Assembly (NCBI RefSeq): GCF_001720465.1
Contig: NZ_CP017113.1
Location: 2,480,001-2,544,000, forward strand
Direction of reading: 5' to 3'
Source of the DNA: Porphyrobacter sp. LM 6
GTDB taxonomy: Bacteria; Pseudomonadota; Alphaproteobacteria; Sphingomonadales; Sphingomonadaceae
Length of the DNA stretch: 64,000 nucleotides
This document shows, piece by piece, positions 1-10,272 of this stretch. Position 1 is the first letter of the stretch; every line of letters begins with the position of its first letter. The notes beneath the pieces are model-generated. The model did no database searches. It was not told the origin of the DNA and saw only the letters and a list, made by a program, of their open reading frames with translations. The position numbers were made by a program, and so were the translations under genes.

Positions 1-786
1 TCGGATGCAGCCGCGCAGGTCGTCGAGGAAATCCTCGCCGCAGGCGGTGAAGCTATCGCCAACGGCCACTCGGTGACCGAATACGACCAGATGGAAGCGA
101 TGGTCGCCCAGGCCAAGGAAAAGTGGGGCGGCGTGCACGTCCTCATCAACAACGCCGGCGTGCTGCGCGACAAGACCTTCGCCAAGATGGAGCCGGCCGA
201 CTTCGAATTCGTCGTCAAGGTGCACCTCACCGGCTCGGCCTTCGCCACCAAGGCCGTGTGGGAAACCATGCGCGAGCAGGGCTATGGCCGCATCCTGATG
301 ACCGCCTCGTCGACCGGCCTGTTCGGCAACTTCGGCCAGGCCAACTACGGCGCGGCGAAGCTCGGTCTTGCCGGCCTCACCAAGACGCTGGCGCTTGAAG
401 GCGCGAAGTACAACGTGCGCTGCAACACCCTTTCGCCGGTCGCGGGCACCCGCATGACCGCCGATCTGTTCCCCGAAGAGGCCTTCAAGCTGTTCGCGCC
501 GGAAAACGTGGTCCCGGCCGCGCTGTTCCTCGTCAGTGAAGACGCGCCGACCAACGCCATCGTCGGCGCGGGTGCGGGCGGGTTCCACTCCTCGTGGACC
601 GTAATGAACGATGCCGTGTGGCTACCGGAAGCCGATCGCACCGTCGAAGGCTTCGCCGCGCACTGGGAAGAGATCAATTCCTTCACCAACCTGATCGCCC
701 CGCAATCGGGCAGCGAGCAGTCGGGCAACATCCTCAAGGCGATGCAGAAGGTGACCGGCACGGGGCCTGCCAGCGCGCGCGGCTGA
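1..786 (+). CDS. SDR family oxidoreductase, MFE-2-like (5' end outside window)
   Basis: The reading frame is open from base 1, so the N-terminal TGxxxGxG nucleotide-binding loop lies outside the window. The visible 261 codons contain the NNAG motif (visible residues 50-53), a catalytic Ser in TASSTG, and the YxxxK pair Tyr116/Lys120. The phrase [14 protein letters not shown] and the long C-terminal tail resemble the (3R)-hydroxyacyl-CoA dehydrogenase half of peroxisomal multifunctional enzyme type 2, so an NAD(P)-dependent dehydrogenation of a hydroxyacyl-CoA or steroid-like substrate is likely. The family assignment is firm; the substrate is inferred. The gene ends at a strong shared terminator and faces the next gene tail to tail. 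Confidence 0.9.
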   Translation, partial: SDAAAQVVEEILAAGGEAIANGHSVTEYDQMEAMVAQAKEKWGGVHVLINNAGVLRDKTFAKMEPADFEFVVKVHLTGSAFATKAVWETMREQGYGRILMTASSTGLFGNFGQANYGAAKLGLAGLTKTLALEGAKYNVRCNTLSPVAGTRMTADLFPEEAFKLFAPENVVPAALFLVSEDAPTNAIVGAGAGGFHSSWTVMNDAVWLPEADRTVEGFAAHWEEINSFTNLIAPQSGSEQSGNILKAMQKVTGTGPASARG

Positions 787-806
787 TCGCCCTTAACGCC
801 AATAAA

Positions 807-838
807 AAAGGCCCGTCCCCGCAAGGGGGCGGGCCTTT
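807..838. terminator. Bidirectional intrinsic terminator
   Basis: A near-perfect 14-bp inverted repeat (AAAGGCCCGTCCCC with GGGGGCGGGCCTTT, one G-T pair) encloses a GCAA tetraloop. It is A-rich on the left and T-rich on the right. It lies between convergent genes ending at 786 and 855, so it can serve both. Confidence 0.85.
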
Positions 839-854
839 GCTTTGGGCGGCGCGC

Positions 855-1625
855 TCAGTTTGCTGAGGGCCATTTCGTCAGCATCTGGGCAACTCGCTTG
901 TCGGCCGAAGCTGCTTTGCGCAGGTCACCACCAAAGGCGCCATCGGCGAAAAACCAAACCACCTTGCCATCTCGCAAATCGACCAGCATCGAGAAGCCGA
1001 AATGGGGCGGGGGCGCCATCGTATTGACGCCGTCGGACATGACGTTCCCCATGCCACCCAGCAACCGCGCCAGCTTCGCGCCATCGGTGGTGTACGCGTC
1101 GTGCATCTTGATCAACAGAGCAAAGTCCGCCGCGCCGTAGGTCTGGCGGATTTCCTCGACGGCGCTCATTGGCAAGGCATATGCGTGAGGGCCTTTCGGC
1201 AGGCCCTTGAAACGCTTCTGCCAATCCTCGCCCGGCGCGATGGGAAAGCTTCCTTGCGGCACTTTGAAGACGATATCGCTTTGGATGAACTGCGTGGTCT
1301 TCCAGAAGCCTTCGGAGAGCGGCTTGTTCTGAGGATCGTTCCAATCATCAAACCGCAATTGCGCGGTTTTGGCCGCCGGGTGACGCTTCAAGGCTTCCTG
1401 CAAGTTGCTATGCGCCTGCGCCAGCCATTCCGGGTCCTCGATCTGGCGATTGGCGGAATCGAGCGTGCCCATGAACAGGCTGGGCCGCACCACCACCACT
1501 TGCGGTTTCTCCTGGGCGTCGAAGGCAAACCCTTGCGCGGTGTACTTTGCGCCCGCTGCGAGCGGCAGGACGGGCACCGCGGCGACCAGAGCAGCCGCCA
1601 AACCTGCGCGAATCCATGATTTCAT
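855..1625 (-). CDS. Secreted protein of unknown function
   Basis: This 256-residue protein begins with a clear Sec signal peptide (basic MKSWIR, then a hydrophobic run to about residue 26, AGA cleavage context). The mature part is globular with no membrane segment. I do not recognise a family; a motif MHDAYTTDG followed by a Gly-rich stretch and a PPPHFGFSMLVDLRDGKVVWF strand region suggest a small mixed alpha/beta domain. It is the last gene of the minus-strand run hdaA-cysE-DUF2794, 24 bp after DUF2794, and ends at the terminator at 807-838. Function cannot be inferred from context. Confidence 0.75.
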   Translation of the reverse strand: MKSWIRAGLAAALVAAVPVLPLAAGAKYTAQGFAFDAQEKPQVVVVRPSLFMGTLDSANRQIEDPEWLAQAHSNLQEALKRHPAAKTAQLRFDDWNDPQNKPLSEGFWKTTQFIQSDIVFKVPQGSFPIAPGEDWQKRFKGLPKGPHAYALPMSAVEEIRQTYGAADFALLIKMHDAYTTDGAKLARLLGGMGNVMSDGVNTMAPPPHFGFSMLVDLRDGKVVWFFADGAFGGDLRKAASADKRVAQMLTKWPSAN

Positions 1626-1649
1626 TGCGCTCCCCTTCCCGCTACCGCT

Positions 1650-2021
1650 CTAGTCCTCGACCGCCTTGAGCAGCCGCCGCTCCATCGGGGCCAGCACATT
1701 TGCCAAGTCATGGCCGCGCTTCAGGATCTGGCCGTGTTCGCCGAACAGCGTCCACATCCCCTGCTTGGCCCTGAGCGCCGGGCGTTTCTCCAGTCGCGCT
1801 TGCGGGCGTTCGGCGGTGCGGCGGAAGGCGGCGAAGCTGGCGGCGTGGCGGTCAAAATCCATTGCGTAGTCGCGCCATTCTCCGGCGGCGACCATGCGGC
1901 CATAGAGGTCGAGGATCCGCATCAGCTCGGCGCGTTCGAACCCGACCTGATCAGCCCCCCGTCCGGGAAAGGCAACCACCACCTGTCCGGCGAACCCGGG
2001 GCTCTGTGCGCCGGGCTTCAA
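1650..2021 (-). CDS. DUF2794 family protein
   Basis: This 123-residue protein has the characteristic DUF2794 core: FERAELMRILDLYGRMVAAGEWRDYA around residues 28-53, followed by FRRTAERP and LEKRPALRAKQGMW and ending ILKRGHDL. The family is confined largely to Alphaproteobacteria and has no established function. The start codon overlaps the cysE stop by 4 bp (ATGA type), so translation is probably coupled to serine acetyltransferase. No signal peptide or membrane segment is visible. Confidence 0.85.
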   Translation of the reverse strand: MKPGAQSPGFAGQVVVAFPGRGADQVGFERAELMRILDLYGRMVAAGEWRDYAMDFDRHAASFAAFRRTAERPQARLEKRPALRAKQGMWTLFGEHGQILKRGHDLANVLAPMERRLLKAVED

Positions 2022-2749
2022 TCAGCGGTTCCGCTTTTGCGGCGGCGCGCGGTTTCGACCGCCGGAGCACGCTCGGCAAGCAGCGCTTTCATCACCGCCA
2101 TCTCGTCGCGCAGGGTCGCGATCTCAGCTTCGAGCTTCTCCACGCAATCGCGGCGCGGGCGGCCCTCGTCATCGCAGGGCGGATCATCGCAGGGCGTGCC
2201 ATAGGGGATGAATTCCTTGATCCACTCCTCGGCCGGCACCAGCGTTGAACGGGCCTTGAGGCCAATCATGGTCGCGCCCGCTGGCACATCCTCGGTCACC
2301 ACCGCATTGGCGCCAACGCGCGCACGCTCGCCCACCACGATCGGGCCGATGATCTGCGCGCCCGAACCGATGATGACATTGTCCATCAGCGTCGGGTGAC
2401 GCTTGCCGCCCTTGCCGTTGGTGGGGTTGGTGCCGCCCAGCGTGACGCACTGGTAGATGGTGACATTGTCGCCGATCTCCGCCGTCTCGCCGATCACGGT
2501 GAAGCCGTGGTCGATGAAGAAGTTCTTCCCGATCCGCGCGCCGGGATGGATGTCGATCGCGGTCAAGAGGCGCGAGAAATGGTTCACGAAGCGCGCGGGG
2601 AAATAGAGCTTCGCTTCGAACAGCCAGTGCGCGATGCGGTGCAAGCCGAGCGCCAGAACGCCCGGATAGAGCAGGATCTCCCAGCGCGAACGCGGCGCGG
2701 GATCACGCGCGCGCACCGAGTCCAAATAGCTGATCAGGCGTTCGAACAT
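2018..2749 (-). CDS. cysE: Serine O-acetyltransferase (CysE/EpsC)
   Basis: The enzyme makes O-acetylserine from serine and acetyl-CoA, the entry to cysteine synthesis in the cytoplasm. The 243-residue product has the short N-terminal helical part and a left-handed beta-helix built of hexapeptide repeats (roughly residues 65-170). It includes the active-site stretch DHGFTVIGETAEIGDN and the GGTNPTNGKGGKRHPT loop typical of EpsC-type enzymes. The C-terminal 60 residues form a charged predicted coiled coil. I chose the ATG at 2749 (MFERL) rather than an upstream ATG 36 bp earlier because family alignments start at this point. It lies 45 bp downstream of hdaA. Confidence 0.95.
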   Translation of the reverse strand: MFERLISYLDSVRARDPAPRSRWEILLYPGVLALGLHRIAHWLFEAKLYFPARFVNHFSRLLTAIDIHPGARIGKNFFIDHGFTVIGETAEIGDNVTIYQCVTLGGTNPTNGKGGKRHPTLMDNVIIGSGAQIIGPIVVGERARVGANAVVTEDVPAGATMIGLKARSTLVPAEEWIKEFIPYGTPCDDPPCDDEGRPRRDCVEKLEAEIATLRDEMAVMKALLAERAPAVETARRRKSGTAD

Positions 2750-2794
2750 GGCTGTATCATTCCCACCAAACGCCGCGCGATGCAACGCGCGAGA

Positions 2795-3451
2795 CTAAAG
2801 CAGGCGCTGTTGCTCGGGGCCGTGGAGGGCTTCGAGCGCGGCGCGCCATACAGACATGGTGGCGGGCGACTGTCGTTCAAGGCTGATGCGGTCAATCGCT
2901 GCCACCAGCGCCTCGATCGCGGCAAAGCTGCGGGTGGTGCGCGGTACCAGATAATCGGCTGCCCCCTCGGGCAGCGAGAGCCCGCGCGCCTCGGCATGGG
3001 CGAGGATCAGTTCGGCGGCCATCGCATCATCGGGCGCGCCGATTTCGAGTGCAAGCGATCCGCCGATGCGCGAGGCGAGATCGGGCAGCGCAATCCGCCA
3101 GCCGCCATGCTCCTCGTCGGCATTGGCGATGATCAGCAGCGCGGCGCCTTCGCGCAGGCCGCCCTGCTGCACGGCGTTCCAGCGGTGGAACAGCGCAGAT
3201 TCGTCCATGCGCTCGGCATCGTCGATAACCTCAAGCCTGTCAGCCCCGGCAAGCCCCTGTGCCCAGCGCGCCAGCAGGCTCTTGCCCGAACGCGGCGGGC
3301 CGGTCAGCACGGCCACATGGAACGGCCAGCGCGACGGGTCCTGCAAGGCATCGATCACATGGGCATTGGCCGGGCCGACGATGATGCGCCGGGCCTCGGC
3401 AGGTGCGCCGACGGTGAGCGGCAAGGCGATCTGGGAGGGCGACGGGCTCAT
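2795..3451 (-). CDS. hdaA: HdaA, DnaA-related regulator of replication initiation
   Basis: This 218-residue AAA+ protein resembles the ATPase domain of DnaA without its DNA-binding domain. It carries a Walker A motif GPPRSGKS (around residue 50) and a Walker B-like [10 protein letters not shown]. In alphaproteobacteria HdaA acts with the sliding clamp to stimulate DnaA-ATP hydrolysis; the N-terminal QIALPL segment matches the clamp-binding peptide of Hda proteins. Location beside purM/purN is the usual alphaproteobacterial context. The ATG at 3451 is preferred because the QIALPL peptide then sits right at the N-terminus. The gene starts 7 bp after the upstream membrane-anchored protein gene, implying an operon. 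Confidence 0.93.
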   Translation of the reverse strand: MSPSPSQIALPLTVGAPAEARRIIVGPANAHVIDALQDPSRWPFHVAVLTGPPRSGKSLLARWAQGLAGADRLEVIDDAERMDESALFHRWNAVQQGGLREGAALLIIANADEEHGGWRIALPDLASRIGGSLALEIGAPDDAMAAELILAHAEARGLSLPEGAADYLVPRTTRSFAAIEALVAAIDRISLERQSPATMSVWRAALEALHGPEQQRLL

Positions 3452-3458
3452 GCGCGCC

Positions 3459-4760
3459 TCAGCGGCTGATGGCGAGCGCGTTTGCCCCCCGCCGTACCGC
3501 AAAGCCGCGCGCTTCGAGCGCCGCTGCCAGCTGCTCGAGCGATCCGGCGTAGTTGACGCTCATCACCGAAGTCCCGCCGATTGCGGTGCTGGTGACGCCG
3601 ACCCCTCGCACCCCAGTCGTGCCGCGCACCGCGCCGAGCGTTCCGTCAAAGGCTGCGCCGTCGGGGGTGGCGAACTGGACGGTGATGGCGCGTATCGCGA
3701 CCTCGTTCTGATCGCCGACCGTGGTGGTCGTGGTCGGCAGCAGCGGCACTTCGCCCGCCGCCGCAGCCGCAGCCGCCGCGTCGCGCACCTTGGCCGCGCG
3801 GCCGATCTCGATCAGCCGCTGGATGGCCGGGTCGATCTCGCCCGACCCGCCCAGCCGCAAGCTGGGATCAGGCCGCAGCTTGCCGCTCGCAAGAGCCGCA
3901 GTGAAGATCCCATCCATGCGTTCGACCGCCTGACCCAGCATCGTCGGCACCGCATCGGGCCCGGCGGCCTTGAGCCGGAAGGATTCGAGCGGGCGGCTGT
4001 CGGGCCCGTAGCGTGCGGTGAAGGTGCCGGTCACCGGCCCGCCGGGGAATTGGTGTTCGATCCGCGCGAAGGCCATCAGCACATCGGTTGCGCCGTACTG
4101 GTCCAGCGTCGAGCGCCACCAGGCGCGGCTCTTGCGGCTCGCCTGCCCGAAATTGACCAGCAGCGAATCGCCCCCCGCCCCGCTCAGCCGGACATAGTCG
4201 ATCCGGCTCTGCCCCGGATTGAACTCGGCCCAGGCGCGCTGCCACGGGTTGCGCTGTTCGAAGGTGATATAGGCGCCGCCGCTTTCCTCGACCGGGATCA
4301 GCAGCAGCGGGGCCGAGCGGCTGACCTGCGCCGACCCGCCGAGATAGGACCCGGCGCGCTGGCGATCGAAGATCACGCCGAGCGTGGCGATGTAGCGCCG
4401 GGGGCCGAGCCGTTCGCGCTCGATCACGATGGCAGAGACAATCCCGTCAAGCTGGCTGTCCGACAATTGCGGCCCGCCCGCCTTGGCCCAGGCCTTGCGC
4501 TGCGCCTCGCGCCAGCCGTTGGCGCGCGCGTCCTCCGCGCTCTTGCCCGACACATCGACGCTGATCCCGCGGATCTCGATATCCGAGGTCGCAGCGGTGG
4601 GCGCGATACCGCGATCACCCGCGACCTGCGCCAGCAGCGCATAGCCGCCGCCGAGCAGCGCCAGCGCCAGAACCGCCCCGCTCAGCCAACGCCGCAAGGG
4701 TCGGGCCAGAGGGCGCTGGGGTGCGGCAGCCGGGCCGTGGAGGGAAAGCGAAGCGCTCAT
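3459..4760 (-). CDS. Membrane-anchored conserved protein upstream of hdaA
   Basis: This 433-residue protein has one N-terminal membrane segment after a basic stretch (residues about 26-46) and a large presumably periplasmic part. The first half contains WREAQRKAW and an [20 protein letters not shown] element, reminiscent of DUF2066-like envelope proteins. A run of eight alanines and a Thr-rich linker separate it from a C-terminal domain of about 80 residues ([16 protein letters not shown] to the end) that looks like a small ferredoxin-like fold. I do not recognise a function. It sits between purM (divergent) and hdaA (7 bp downstream), a conserved neighbourhood in related bacteria as far as I know. 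The start at 4760 is chosen over 4805 because the upstream part reads like leader sequence. Confidence 0.8.
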   Translation of the reverse strand: MSASLSLHGPAAAPQRPLARPLRRWLSGAVLALALLGGGYALLAQVAGDRGIAPTAATSDIEIRGISVDVSGKSAEDARANGWREAQRKAWAKAGGPQLSDSQLDGIVSAIVIERERLGPRRYIATLGVIFDRQRAGSYLGGSAQVSRSAPLLLIPVEESGGAYITFEQRNPWQRAWAEFNPGQSRIDYVRLSGAGGDSLLVNFGQASRKSRAWWRSTLDQYGATDVLMAFARIEHQFPGGPVTGTFTARYGPDSRPLESFRLKAAGPDAVPTMLGQAVERMDGIFTAALASGKLRPDPSLRLGGSGEIDPAIQRLIEIGRAAKVRDAAAAAAAAGEVPLLPTTTTTVGDQNEVAIRAITVQFATPDGAAFDGTLGAVRGTTGVRGVGVTSTAIGGTSVMSVNYAGSLEQLAAALEARGFAVRRGANALAISR

Positions 4761-4829
4761 GGGGAAAATCGCAAGTCCTTTGCCCAATGGCGCGTGGAAT
4801 TCCAAGCGCGAAAGGCTATGGGACTGCGT

Positions 4830-5927
4830 ATGAGCACCAAGAACCCTTCTTACACCTACGCCGATGCGGGTGTGTCGATCGCGGCAGGCAACGCATTGGT
4901 CAAGGCCATCGGGCCGCTGGCCAAGTCCACTGCGCGCCCTGGCGCCACCAGCGAGCTAGGCGGTTTTGGCGGGTTCTTCGACCCCAAGGCGGCCGGTTAC
5001 ACCGATCCGCTGCTGGTTGCCGCGAATGATGGCGTGGGCACCAAGCTGAAGCTCGCGATCGAGCATGACCGGCACGACACCGTGGGCATCGATCTGGTCG
5101 CCATGTGCGTCAACGATCTCATCGTGCAGGGCGCAGAGCCGCTGTTCTTCCTCGACTATTTCGCCACCGGCAAGCTGGAGAACGGCGTCGCCGAGCGGGT
5201 GATCGCGGGGATCGCGGAAGGCTGCAAGATGGCCGGCTGCGCGCTGATCGGCGGCGAAACGGCGGAGATGCCGGGGATGTATGCCGCCGGAGACTACGAC
5301 CTGGCCGGCTTCTGCGTTGGCGCGGTCGAGCGCGGCGAGCAGCTGACGGGCGACAAGGTTGGCCCAGGCGATGTGCTGCTGGGCCTCGCTTCCTCGGGTG
5401 TCCATTCGAACGGCTATTCTCTGGTGCGGCGCCTTGCTGCGGACAAGGAATGGAAACTCAACCGCCCTGCCCTGTTCGATCAGGACCAACTGCTGATCGA
5501 CGCGCTGATCGCACCGACACGCATTTACGTCGCGAGCCTGCTGCCGCTGATCCGCGAAGGCCATATCAACGCGCTCGCTCATATCACCGGCGGCGGTCTG
5601 CTCGAGAACATCCCGCGCATCCTGCCCGATGGCGCGCACGCGCACGTCGATGCCGACCTGTGGCCCCAGCCGCGCCTGATGGCCTTCCTGCAAGCGCAGG
5701 GAAACATCGAGCCCGAGGAAATGGCGCGCACCTTCAACTGCGGCGTGGGCATGGTGCTGGCGGTGAGTGCGGACAAGGCCGCCGAGGTTACAGCACGGCT
5801 CGAAGCGGCGGGCGAGACGGTGTTCACCGTCGGCCGCATCGAAGCTGGCGAAAAGGGCTGCACCGTGCGCGGCAGCGTGGAAACCTGGTCGGCCAAGAGC
5901 GATTGGAGCGCGACGCATCTTGGCTGA
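4830..5927 (+). CDS. purM: Phosphoribosylformylglycinamidine cyclo-ligase (AIR synthetase)
   Basis: PurM closes the imidazole ring of aminoimidazole ribonucleotide in de novo purine synthesis, using ATP. The 365-residue product shows the family signatures in order: [58 protein letters not shown] and [12 protein letters not shown]. The open frame extends far upstream, but homology begins at [14 protein letters not shown]. The ATG at 4830 therefore fits better than the in-frame ATG at 4818, with GGGA six bases upstream. It is transcribed divergently from the hdaA operon across a 69-bp gap and overlaps purN by 8 bp. Confidence 0.97.
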   Translation: MSTKNPSYTYADAGVSIAAGNALVKAIGPLAKSTARPGATSELGGFGGFFDPKAAGYTDPLLVAANDGVGTKLKLAIEHDRHDTVGIDLVAMCVNDLIVQGAEPLFFLDYFATGKLENGVAERVIAGIAEGCKMAGCALIGGETAEMPGMYAAGDYDLAGFCVGAVERGEQLTGDKVGPGDVLLGLASSGVHSNGYSLVRRLAADKEWKLNRPALFDQDQLLIDALIAPTRIYVASLLPLIREGHINALAHITGGGLLENIPRILPDGAHAHVDADLWPQPRLMAFLQAQGNIEPEEMARTFNCGVGMVLAVSADKAAEVTARLEAAGETVFTVGRIEAGEKGCTVRGSVETWSAKSDWSATHLG

Positions 5928-6885
5928 AAAGGCCCGCATTGCCGTCCTCATCTCCGGCGCGGGCACCAATATGGCCGCGCTGGTCTATGCCAGCCGGGTG
6001 GGCGATTGCCCGTATGAGGTGGTGCTGGTCGCCAGCAATGATCCCGCTGCCGCCGGCCTGGCGCTGGCCGAAGCCGAGGGGATCGCGACCTTCGCCCTGC
6101 CGCACAAGGGCATGACCCGCGAAGCGCATGATGCGGCGATGGAGGCTGCGGTGCTCGAAGCGGGCGCGCAATACATCGTCCTGGCGGGCTATATGCGGAT
6201 CCTCTCGGACGGGTTTGTGGAGCGCTGGGACGGACGGATGCTCAACATCCACCCCTCGCTGTTGCCGCTCTACAAGGGGCTCGACACCCATGCCCGCGCT
6301 ATCGCGGCGGGGGACAGCCAAGGCGGGACGAGCGTCCATCTGGTGACGCCGGAACTCGACGCTGGCGAGGTGCTGGCACAGGTCCGGGTGCCGATTGTGG
6401 CGGGCGATACGCCGGACAGCCTCGCCGAACGGGTGAAGCTCGCCGAACACCAGCTCTATCCGCGCGCGGTGGCGGACTATGTTGCGCGCGGGCAGAACCC
6501 GGTCTGGCTGCTCGATCGCCTGCGCGCCCTTGCCCTCGCCCTCCCCGAAACCGACGAGCGCGAAAGCCACGGCAGCCCCGGCTTTCGCGTGGGCGGCGAT
6601 AAGACCGGCAAGTTCTTCGCCTATTTCGCCGATCAGCACCACGGCACGCCGCACATCGCGCTGCTGGTCCGCACGGGATCGATGGACGAGCTGCTGAACC
6701 TCGTCGAAAGCCAGCCCGAGGTCTATTTCAAACCCGCCTATTACGGCGCAAGCGGATGGGTGGGGATCATCCTCGACCGCCCGGGCGTGGACTGGGACGA
6801 GGTCGTCGAATGGCTCCAGCGGAGCTGGCGCAGCGTTGCGCCCAAGCGGCTGACCCGGCTGATGGATGTGGCGGACGCGTTCTGA
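5920..6885 (+). CDS. purN: Glycinamide ribonucleotide formyltransferase fused to a YjbR/MmcQ domain
   Basis: Residues 1 to about 190 are a PurN transformylase (10-formyl-THF to GAR): ISGAGTNM near the N-terminus, catalytic Asn109 and His111 in LNIHPSLLP, and Asp147 in LDAGEVL. From about residue 199 the protein continues, without a stop, into a complete YjbR/MmcQ domain ([41 protein letters not shown]). PurN enzymes normally end near 190-220 residues; this one has 321. The start is TTG at 5920, inside the last codons of purM (8-bp overlap), because homology begins with [12 protein letters not shown]. The role of the YjbR part is unknown; the domain fold is known from small DNA-binding-like proteins. 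Confidence 0.93.
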   Translation: MAEKARIAVLISGAGTNMAALVYASRVGDCPYEVVLVASNDPAAAGLALAEAEGIATFALPHKGMTREAHDAAMEAAVLEAGAQYIVLAGYMRILSDGFVERWDGRMLNIHPSLLPLYKGLDTHARAIAAGDSQGGTSVHLVTPELDAGEVLAQVRVPIVAGDTPDSLAERVKLAEHQLYPRAVADYVARGQNPVWLLDRLRALALALPETDERESHGSPGFRVGGDKTGKFFAYFADQHHGTPHIALLVRTGSMDELLNLVESQPEVYFKPAYYGASGWVGIILDRPGVDWDEVVEWLQRSWRSVAPKRLTRLMDVADAF

Positions 6886-8090
6886 TGGCACCGGTCCGCG
6901 ATCACCTGCTGGCGCGCGGGCCACTGGCCGAGAGAGCCAATGCGTTCCTCGGGCGTGCGTGGGAGCGCGGGTGGTTGCCGCCGCCCGATCTGGACCCCGC
7001 ATCGCTGTGGGCGCTCGCGGCCAAGCCCTATGGCACGAAGGCCGAAGCGGCGGAGCATGGCGGGCGCTCGGATGAAGATGTTGCCGATTTCCGCGAGCGG
7101 CTTGAGCGGCTGTGCGCGGCGGTCGACGAACAGGCGCAGCTCAATGCGCTCGGCCGGGCGATGGCGTGGGGGCAATTGTCGCGGGTGGTCAAGAACCGGC
7201 TGGCCTTCGGCGCGCTGTGGCTCGACCGGCCAGAACTGCTCGAAACCCGCCTCGCCCCGCCGATCATCATTATCGGCCATATGCGCAGCGGGACAACGCG
7301 CATCCACACACTGCTCGCCGCCGATCCGGCGCATTCGCACACCCGCTATTGCGATGCCTATCACCCGGTGCCCGCACGGCTGGGCATGAACCGCGTAAGG
7401 GCCGCGCTGGAGCTATCGCTGCTCGGGCTGCTCAATCCGTGGATGCAGGTGATCCACCCGATGGCCCCTGCCGCGGTCGAGGAGGAGCTGGCGTGGCTCT
7501 CCGCCGCACTCCACCATTCGATCTACGAAAGCCAGTGGCACATCCCGGCCTATTCGGCATGGAGCGAGGGACGTGACCCCGCCCCGATCTACCGCGAATT
7601 CGCACGCATCCTCGCCACCGACGCCGCGCACCGCGGCCTCGCCGAAAGACCGCGGGTGATGAAGGTGCCTGCTTTTGCCGAAGACCTTGCGACGCTGCTG
7701 GCCCAGTTTCCCGATGCACGTCTGGTGATCGCGCAGCGCGAGCGCGAGGCGGTGCTCAAGAGCGCGGTGTCGCTTGCGGCTAACCAGATGGCGATGCAGT
7801 CCGACGCCTGCTGCCTCGAAGCGATCGAGGCGCAATGGCGGCACAAGATCGCCCTTCGCGAGGCACGCATGGCGTTGGCTCTGGATGGTTGGCGCGGGCC
7901 GGTCGCCAAGCTTGATTTCGACGAGATCAATGCCGGTTGGGAGAGCGCGATGGCGCGCTGCTATGCCGCGCTGGGTCTCGATCTTACTGCCGATGCGCTG
8001 CTGGCCATGCGCCGGGTCATGGCCGCGAGCGAGGACGGCCACCACCATGCCCATGCCGAGCAATTGGCGCGCTTTGCCGAGGCGGGCTGA
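6885..8090 (+). CDS. Sulfotransferase family protein
   Basis: A 401-residue cytosolic protein with the PAPS-binding 5'-phosphosulfate loop PIIIIGHMRSGTT at about residues 126-138. A later segment (RLVIAQREREAVLKS) corresponds to the 3'-phosphate-binding region of the sulfotransferase fold. Such proteins transfer sulfate from PAPS to small molecules or glycans; the acceptor here is unknown. The start codon shares its A with the purN stop (TGATG), so the gene is translationally coupled to purN-yjbR. A role linked to purine biosynthesis is not implied. It converges with the next gene, with only 4 bp between stop codons. Confidence 0.88.
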   Translation: MAPVRDHLLARGPLAERANAFLGRAWERGWLPPPDLDPASLWALAAKPYGTKAEAAEHGGRSDEDVADFRERLERLCAAVDEQAQLNALGRAMAWGQLSRVVKNRLAFGALWLDRPELLETRLAPPIIIIGHMRSGTTRIHTLLAADPAHSHTRYCDAYHPVPARLGMNRVRAALELSLLGLLNPWMQVIHPMAPAAVEEELAWLSAALHHSIYESQWHIPAYSAWSEGRDPAPIYREFARILATDAAHRGLAERPRVMKVPAFAEDLATLLAQFPDARLVIAQREREAVLKSAVSLAANQMAMQSDACCLEAIEAQWRHKIALREARMALALDGWRGPVAKLDFDEINAGWESAMARCYAALGLDLTADALLAMRRVMAASEDGHHHAHAEQLARFAEAG

Positions 8091-8094
8091 ACCG

Positions 8095-8907
8095 TCAGCC
8101 CACGCCCATCAGGGCAGGCACCCGCGATAGCCACCAGTCCGTGCCCCACAAGGCATAGACGAGCAGCGTCGGCGGCAGCCAGCAAGCAAACCACACGACA
8201 TAGGCGCGGTGAATGCGGCGGTGCCGCATCACGTCCCACAGGAACATCGGCGCAATCCACAAGAGCGTGAACAGGTCGAGCGACAGCGGGCTGTCCGGCA
8301 TGGTCGAAGGCAGCCACGTCAGCCGCGCAATCGCCGCCGGAAGCGGCACGACCGTGGCAAGGAACATCATCCGCTTGTGGAACCCCGGATCGCTCAGCCG
8401 CGCGCGCAGGGCGAGAACGACGAACAGCGGAAACAGCACCCCGCCGGCGAAGTTGCGCAGGGTAATGTTGCCCTTGCGCACAAGTTCGGCCTCGAAACCC
8501 GCGCGTTCAGCCCCGGTGGCGAGCGAGGCGGCATCCCAATACTGGCCGTAGATTGTCGGCACGAGGATCGCCCCGGTGATCACGATCGCGGGCGCGAGCA
8601 CGAGCGAGGCGATCCCCAACTTCATGTGCAGCGTCCGGTTGCCGCTCGCCATCAGGCCCGATTGGACCAGCAGCAGGCTGAGCCATGCCCCCATCAGCAG
8701 CGCATGGACGTGCAGGATCATCGGGAACGCCGGACGCGCGCTGGCGGCGACCATATCGAGCTTTTTGACAGAATCGGGAACGAAACCCGCCAGCGCCGTC
8801 ACGAAGAACAGCGCCGCCATGAACACGAATATCCAGCGGTCGGCGCTCGCGGCCCAATCACCTTCGCCCCTGCCGCTTGTAGCTGCGCTGCTTGCTGATC
8901 CCGCCAT
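8095..8907 (-). CDS. Polytopic membrane protein of unknown function
   Basis: The 270-residue product has about seven hydrophobic segments: WIFVFMAALFFVTALAGF, then ILHVHALLMGAWLSLLLVQSG, SLVLAPAIVITGAILV, VLFPLFVVLALR, MMFLATVVPLPAAIA, LFTLLWIAPMFLWD and VVWFACWLPPTLLVYALW. A His-containing second segment (HVHALLMGAW) and the conserved-looking RTLHMKLG loop resemble uncharacterised cytochrome-b561-like or DUF2306-like membrane proteins, but I would not name it. The start ATG at 8907 has AGAGGGGG upstream; an earlier ATG at 8982 gives a leader with no family-like features. Confidence 0.75.
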   Translation of the reverse strand: MAGSASSAATSGRGEGDWAASADRWIFVFMAALFFVTALAGFVPDSVKKLDMVAASARPAFPMILHVHALLMGAWLSLLLVQSGLMASGNRTLHMKLGIASLVLAPAIVITGAILVPTIYGQYWDAASLATGAERAGFEAELVRKGNITLRNFAGGVLFPLFVVLALRARLSDPGFHKRMMFLATVVPLPAAIARLTWLPSTMPDSPLSLDLFTLLWIAPMFLWDVMRHRRIHRAYVVWFACWLPPTLLVYALWGTDWWLSRVPALMGVG

Positions 8908-9000
8908 GCCGTCCCCCTCTGGCCGTGCCGAAGGGGCAAAGCTAACACCGCGCCGCCTGTGCGGCAAGCAAGGCGCCCGCAAGGCGCGGGCACGCTAGGT

Positions 9001-9679
9001 TCAGCAGGGGGCGTTCTTCTGCGCCTCGACCACCCGTTCGAGCGCTGCGCCCATCGCCGCACGGGCTTCGCGGATGGCGGACATCGGAACCTCGCCGCTA
9101 TCGATCACGCTCTCATCGTCAGGCGATGCGCCGATCCGCTTGACGATCCAGCTCAGGACTTTCGCGGGTTCCTCACCCTCTTCCCACGCCATGTGCCGCT
9201 CGAGATCATCGAATGTCACCACCACTTCCAACCGCCCGTCAGGCGAGGTGTAGGCCGGATACCACAGCTTGGCCGGCGCAACGTCGAGCGGAATGGCGCC
9301 GTCACGGGTGTAGTAGACGAGTGCAGGCGCATCGACCTTGGCCGCATCGCCGAAATGGAGTGTGACCATCAAATTATCGAGCAGGCCGGGGATCGCTTCC
9401 CGCGTGATCGGCGCCTCGGTCTGACCCCACAGGTCAAGGCGCGCGGTACTGCCGTCGGCGCCGACCAAGTCTTCTTCGCCGGTGAGGCGGTAGTTGAGCC
9501 AGACGGCATTATCATCGCCGTCGCGGGCCCGGACCTCGATCAGCCCGCTGGGCGTAACACGTTCGAGTTCGCAGCCATCCATGACCTCAGCCACATCGGC
9601 ATGAGCGGGCGCTGCAAGAATGCCGAGCAGCCCGGCAGCGGCAAGACACCGCGCACCGGGCCGCAAACGGCGCAATGGC

Positions 9680-9699
<20 letters not shown>
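9001..9699 (-). CDS. Secreted protein of unknown function
   Basis: The product (232 residues from the ATG at 9699) has a basic N-terminus and hydrophobic stretch ending LAAPAHA-D, a clean Sec signal peptide. The exported part starts with [13 protein letters not shown] and has two cysteines, one near the mature N-terminus and one as the last residue, which could form a disulfide. No known domain is recognised. The start lies inside the 3' end of ndk (20-bp overlap), so it is probably cotranscribed with ndk. Confidence 0.75.
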
Positions 9700-10102
<403 letters not shown>

Positions 10103-10272
10103 AAGTATGCTCCTGTGAACGTCTTTTTATGGGAGGGGGATTGTTGGCCGCGGCCCCTAGATGCTGCGCTGCAAAATGGCAAGCCCGCGCGCGGGCGTGT
10201 GCCGGGCGAGGCATTCCGGCGAACAGCAAGGCGTGCTATGCCCGCAGTCAGGGAGCATCGAGGGGGGACTTC

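Noticed and set aside
3760..3790. GCC/GCG run looking like a DNA repeat
   Set aside because: It encodes a poly-alanine linker in the membrane-anchored protein upstream of hdaA.
3066..4829. Long N-terminal extension in frame with purM
   Set aside because: This in-frame open stretch runs antisense to the hdaA operon and has no purM homology; the true start is near 4830.
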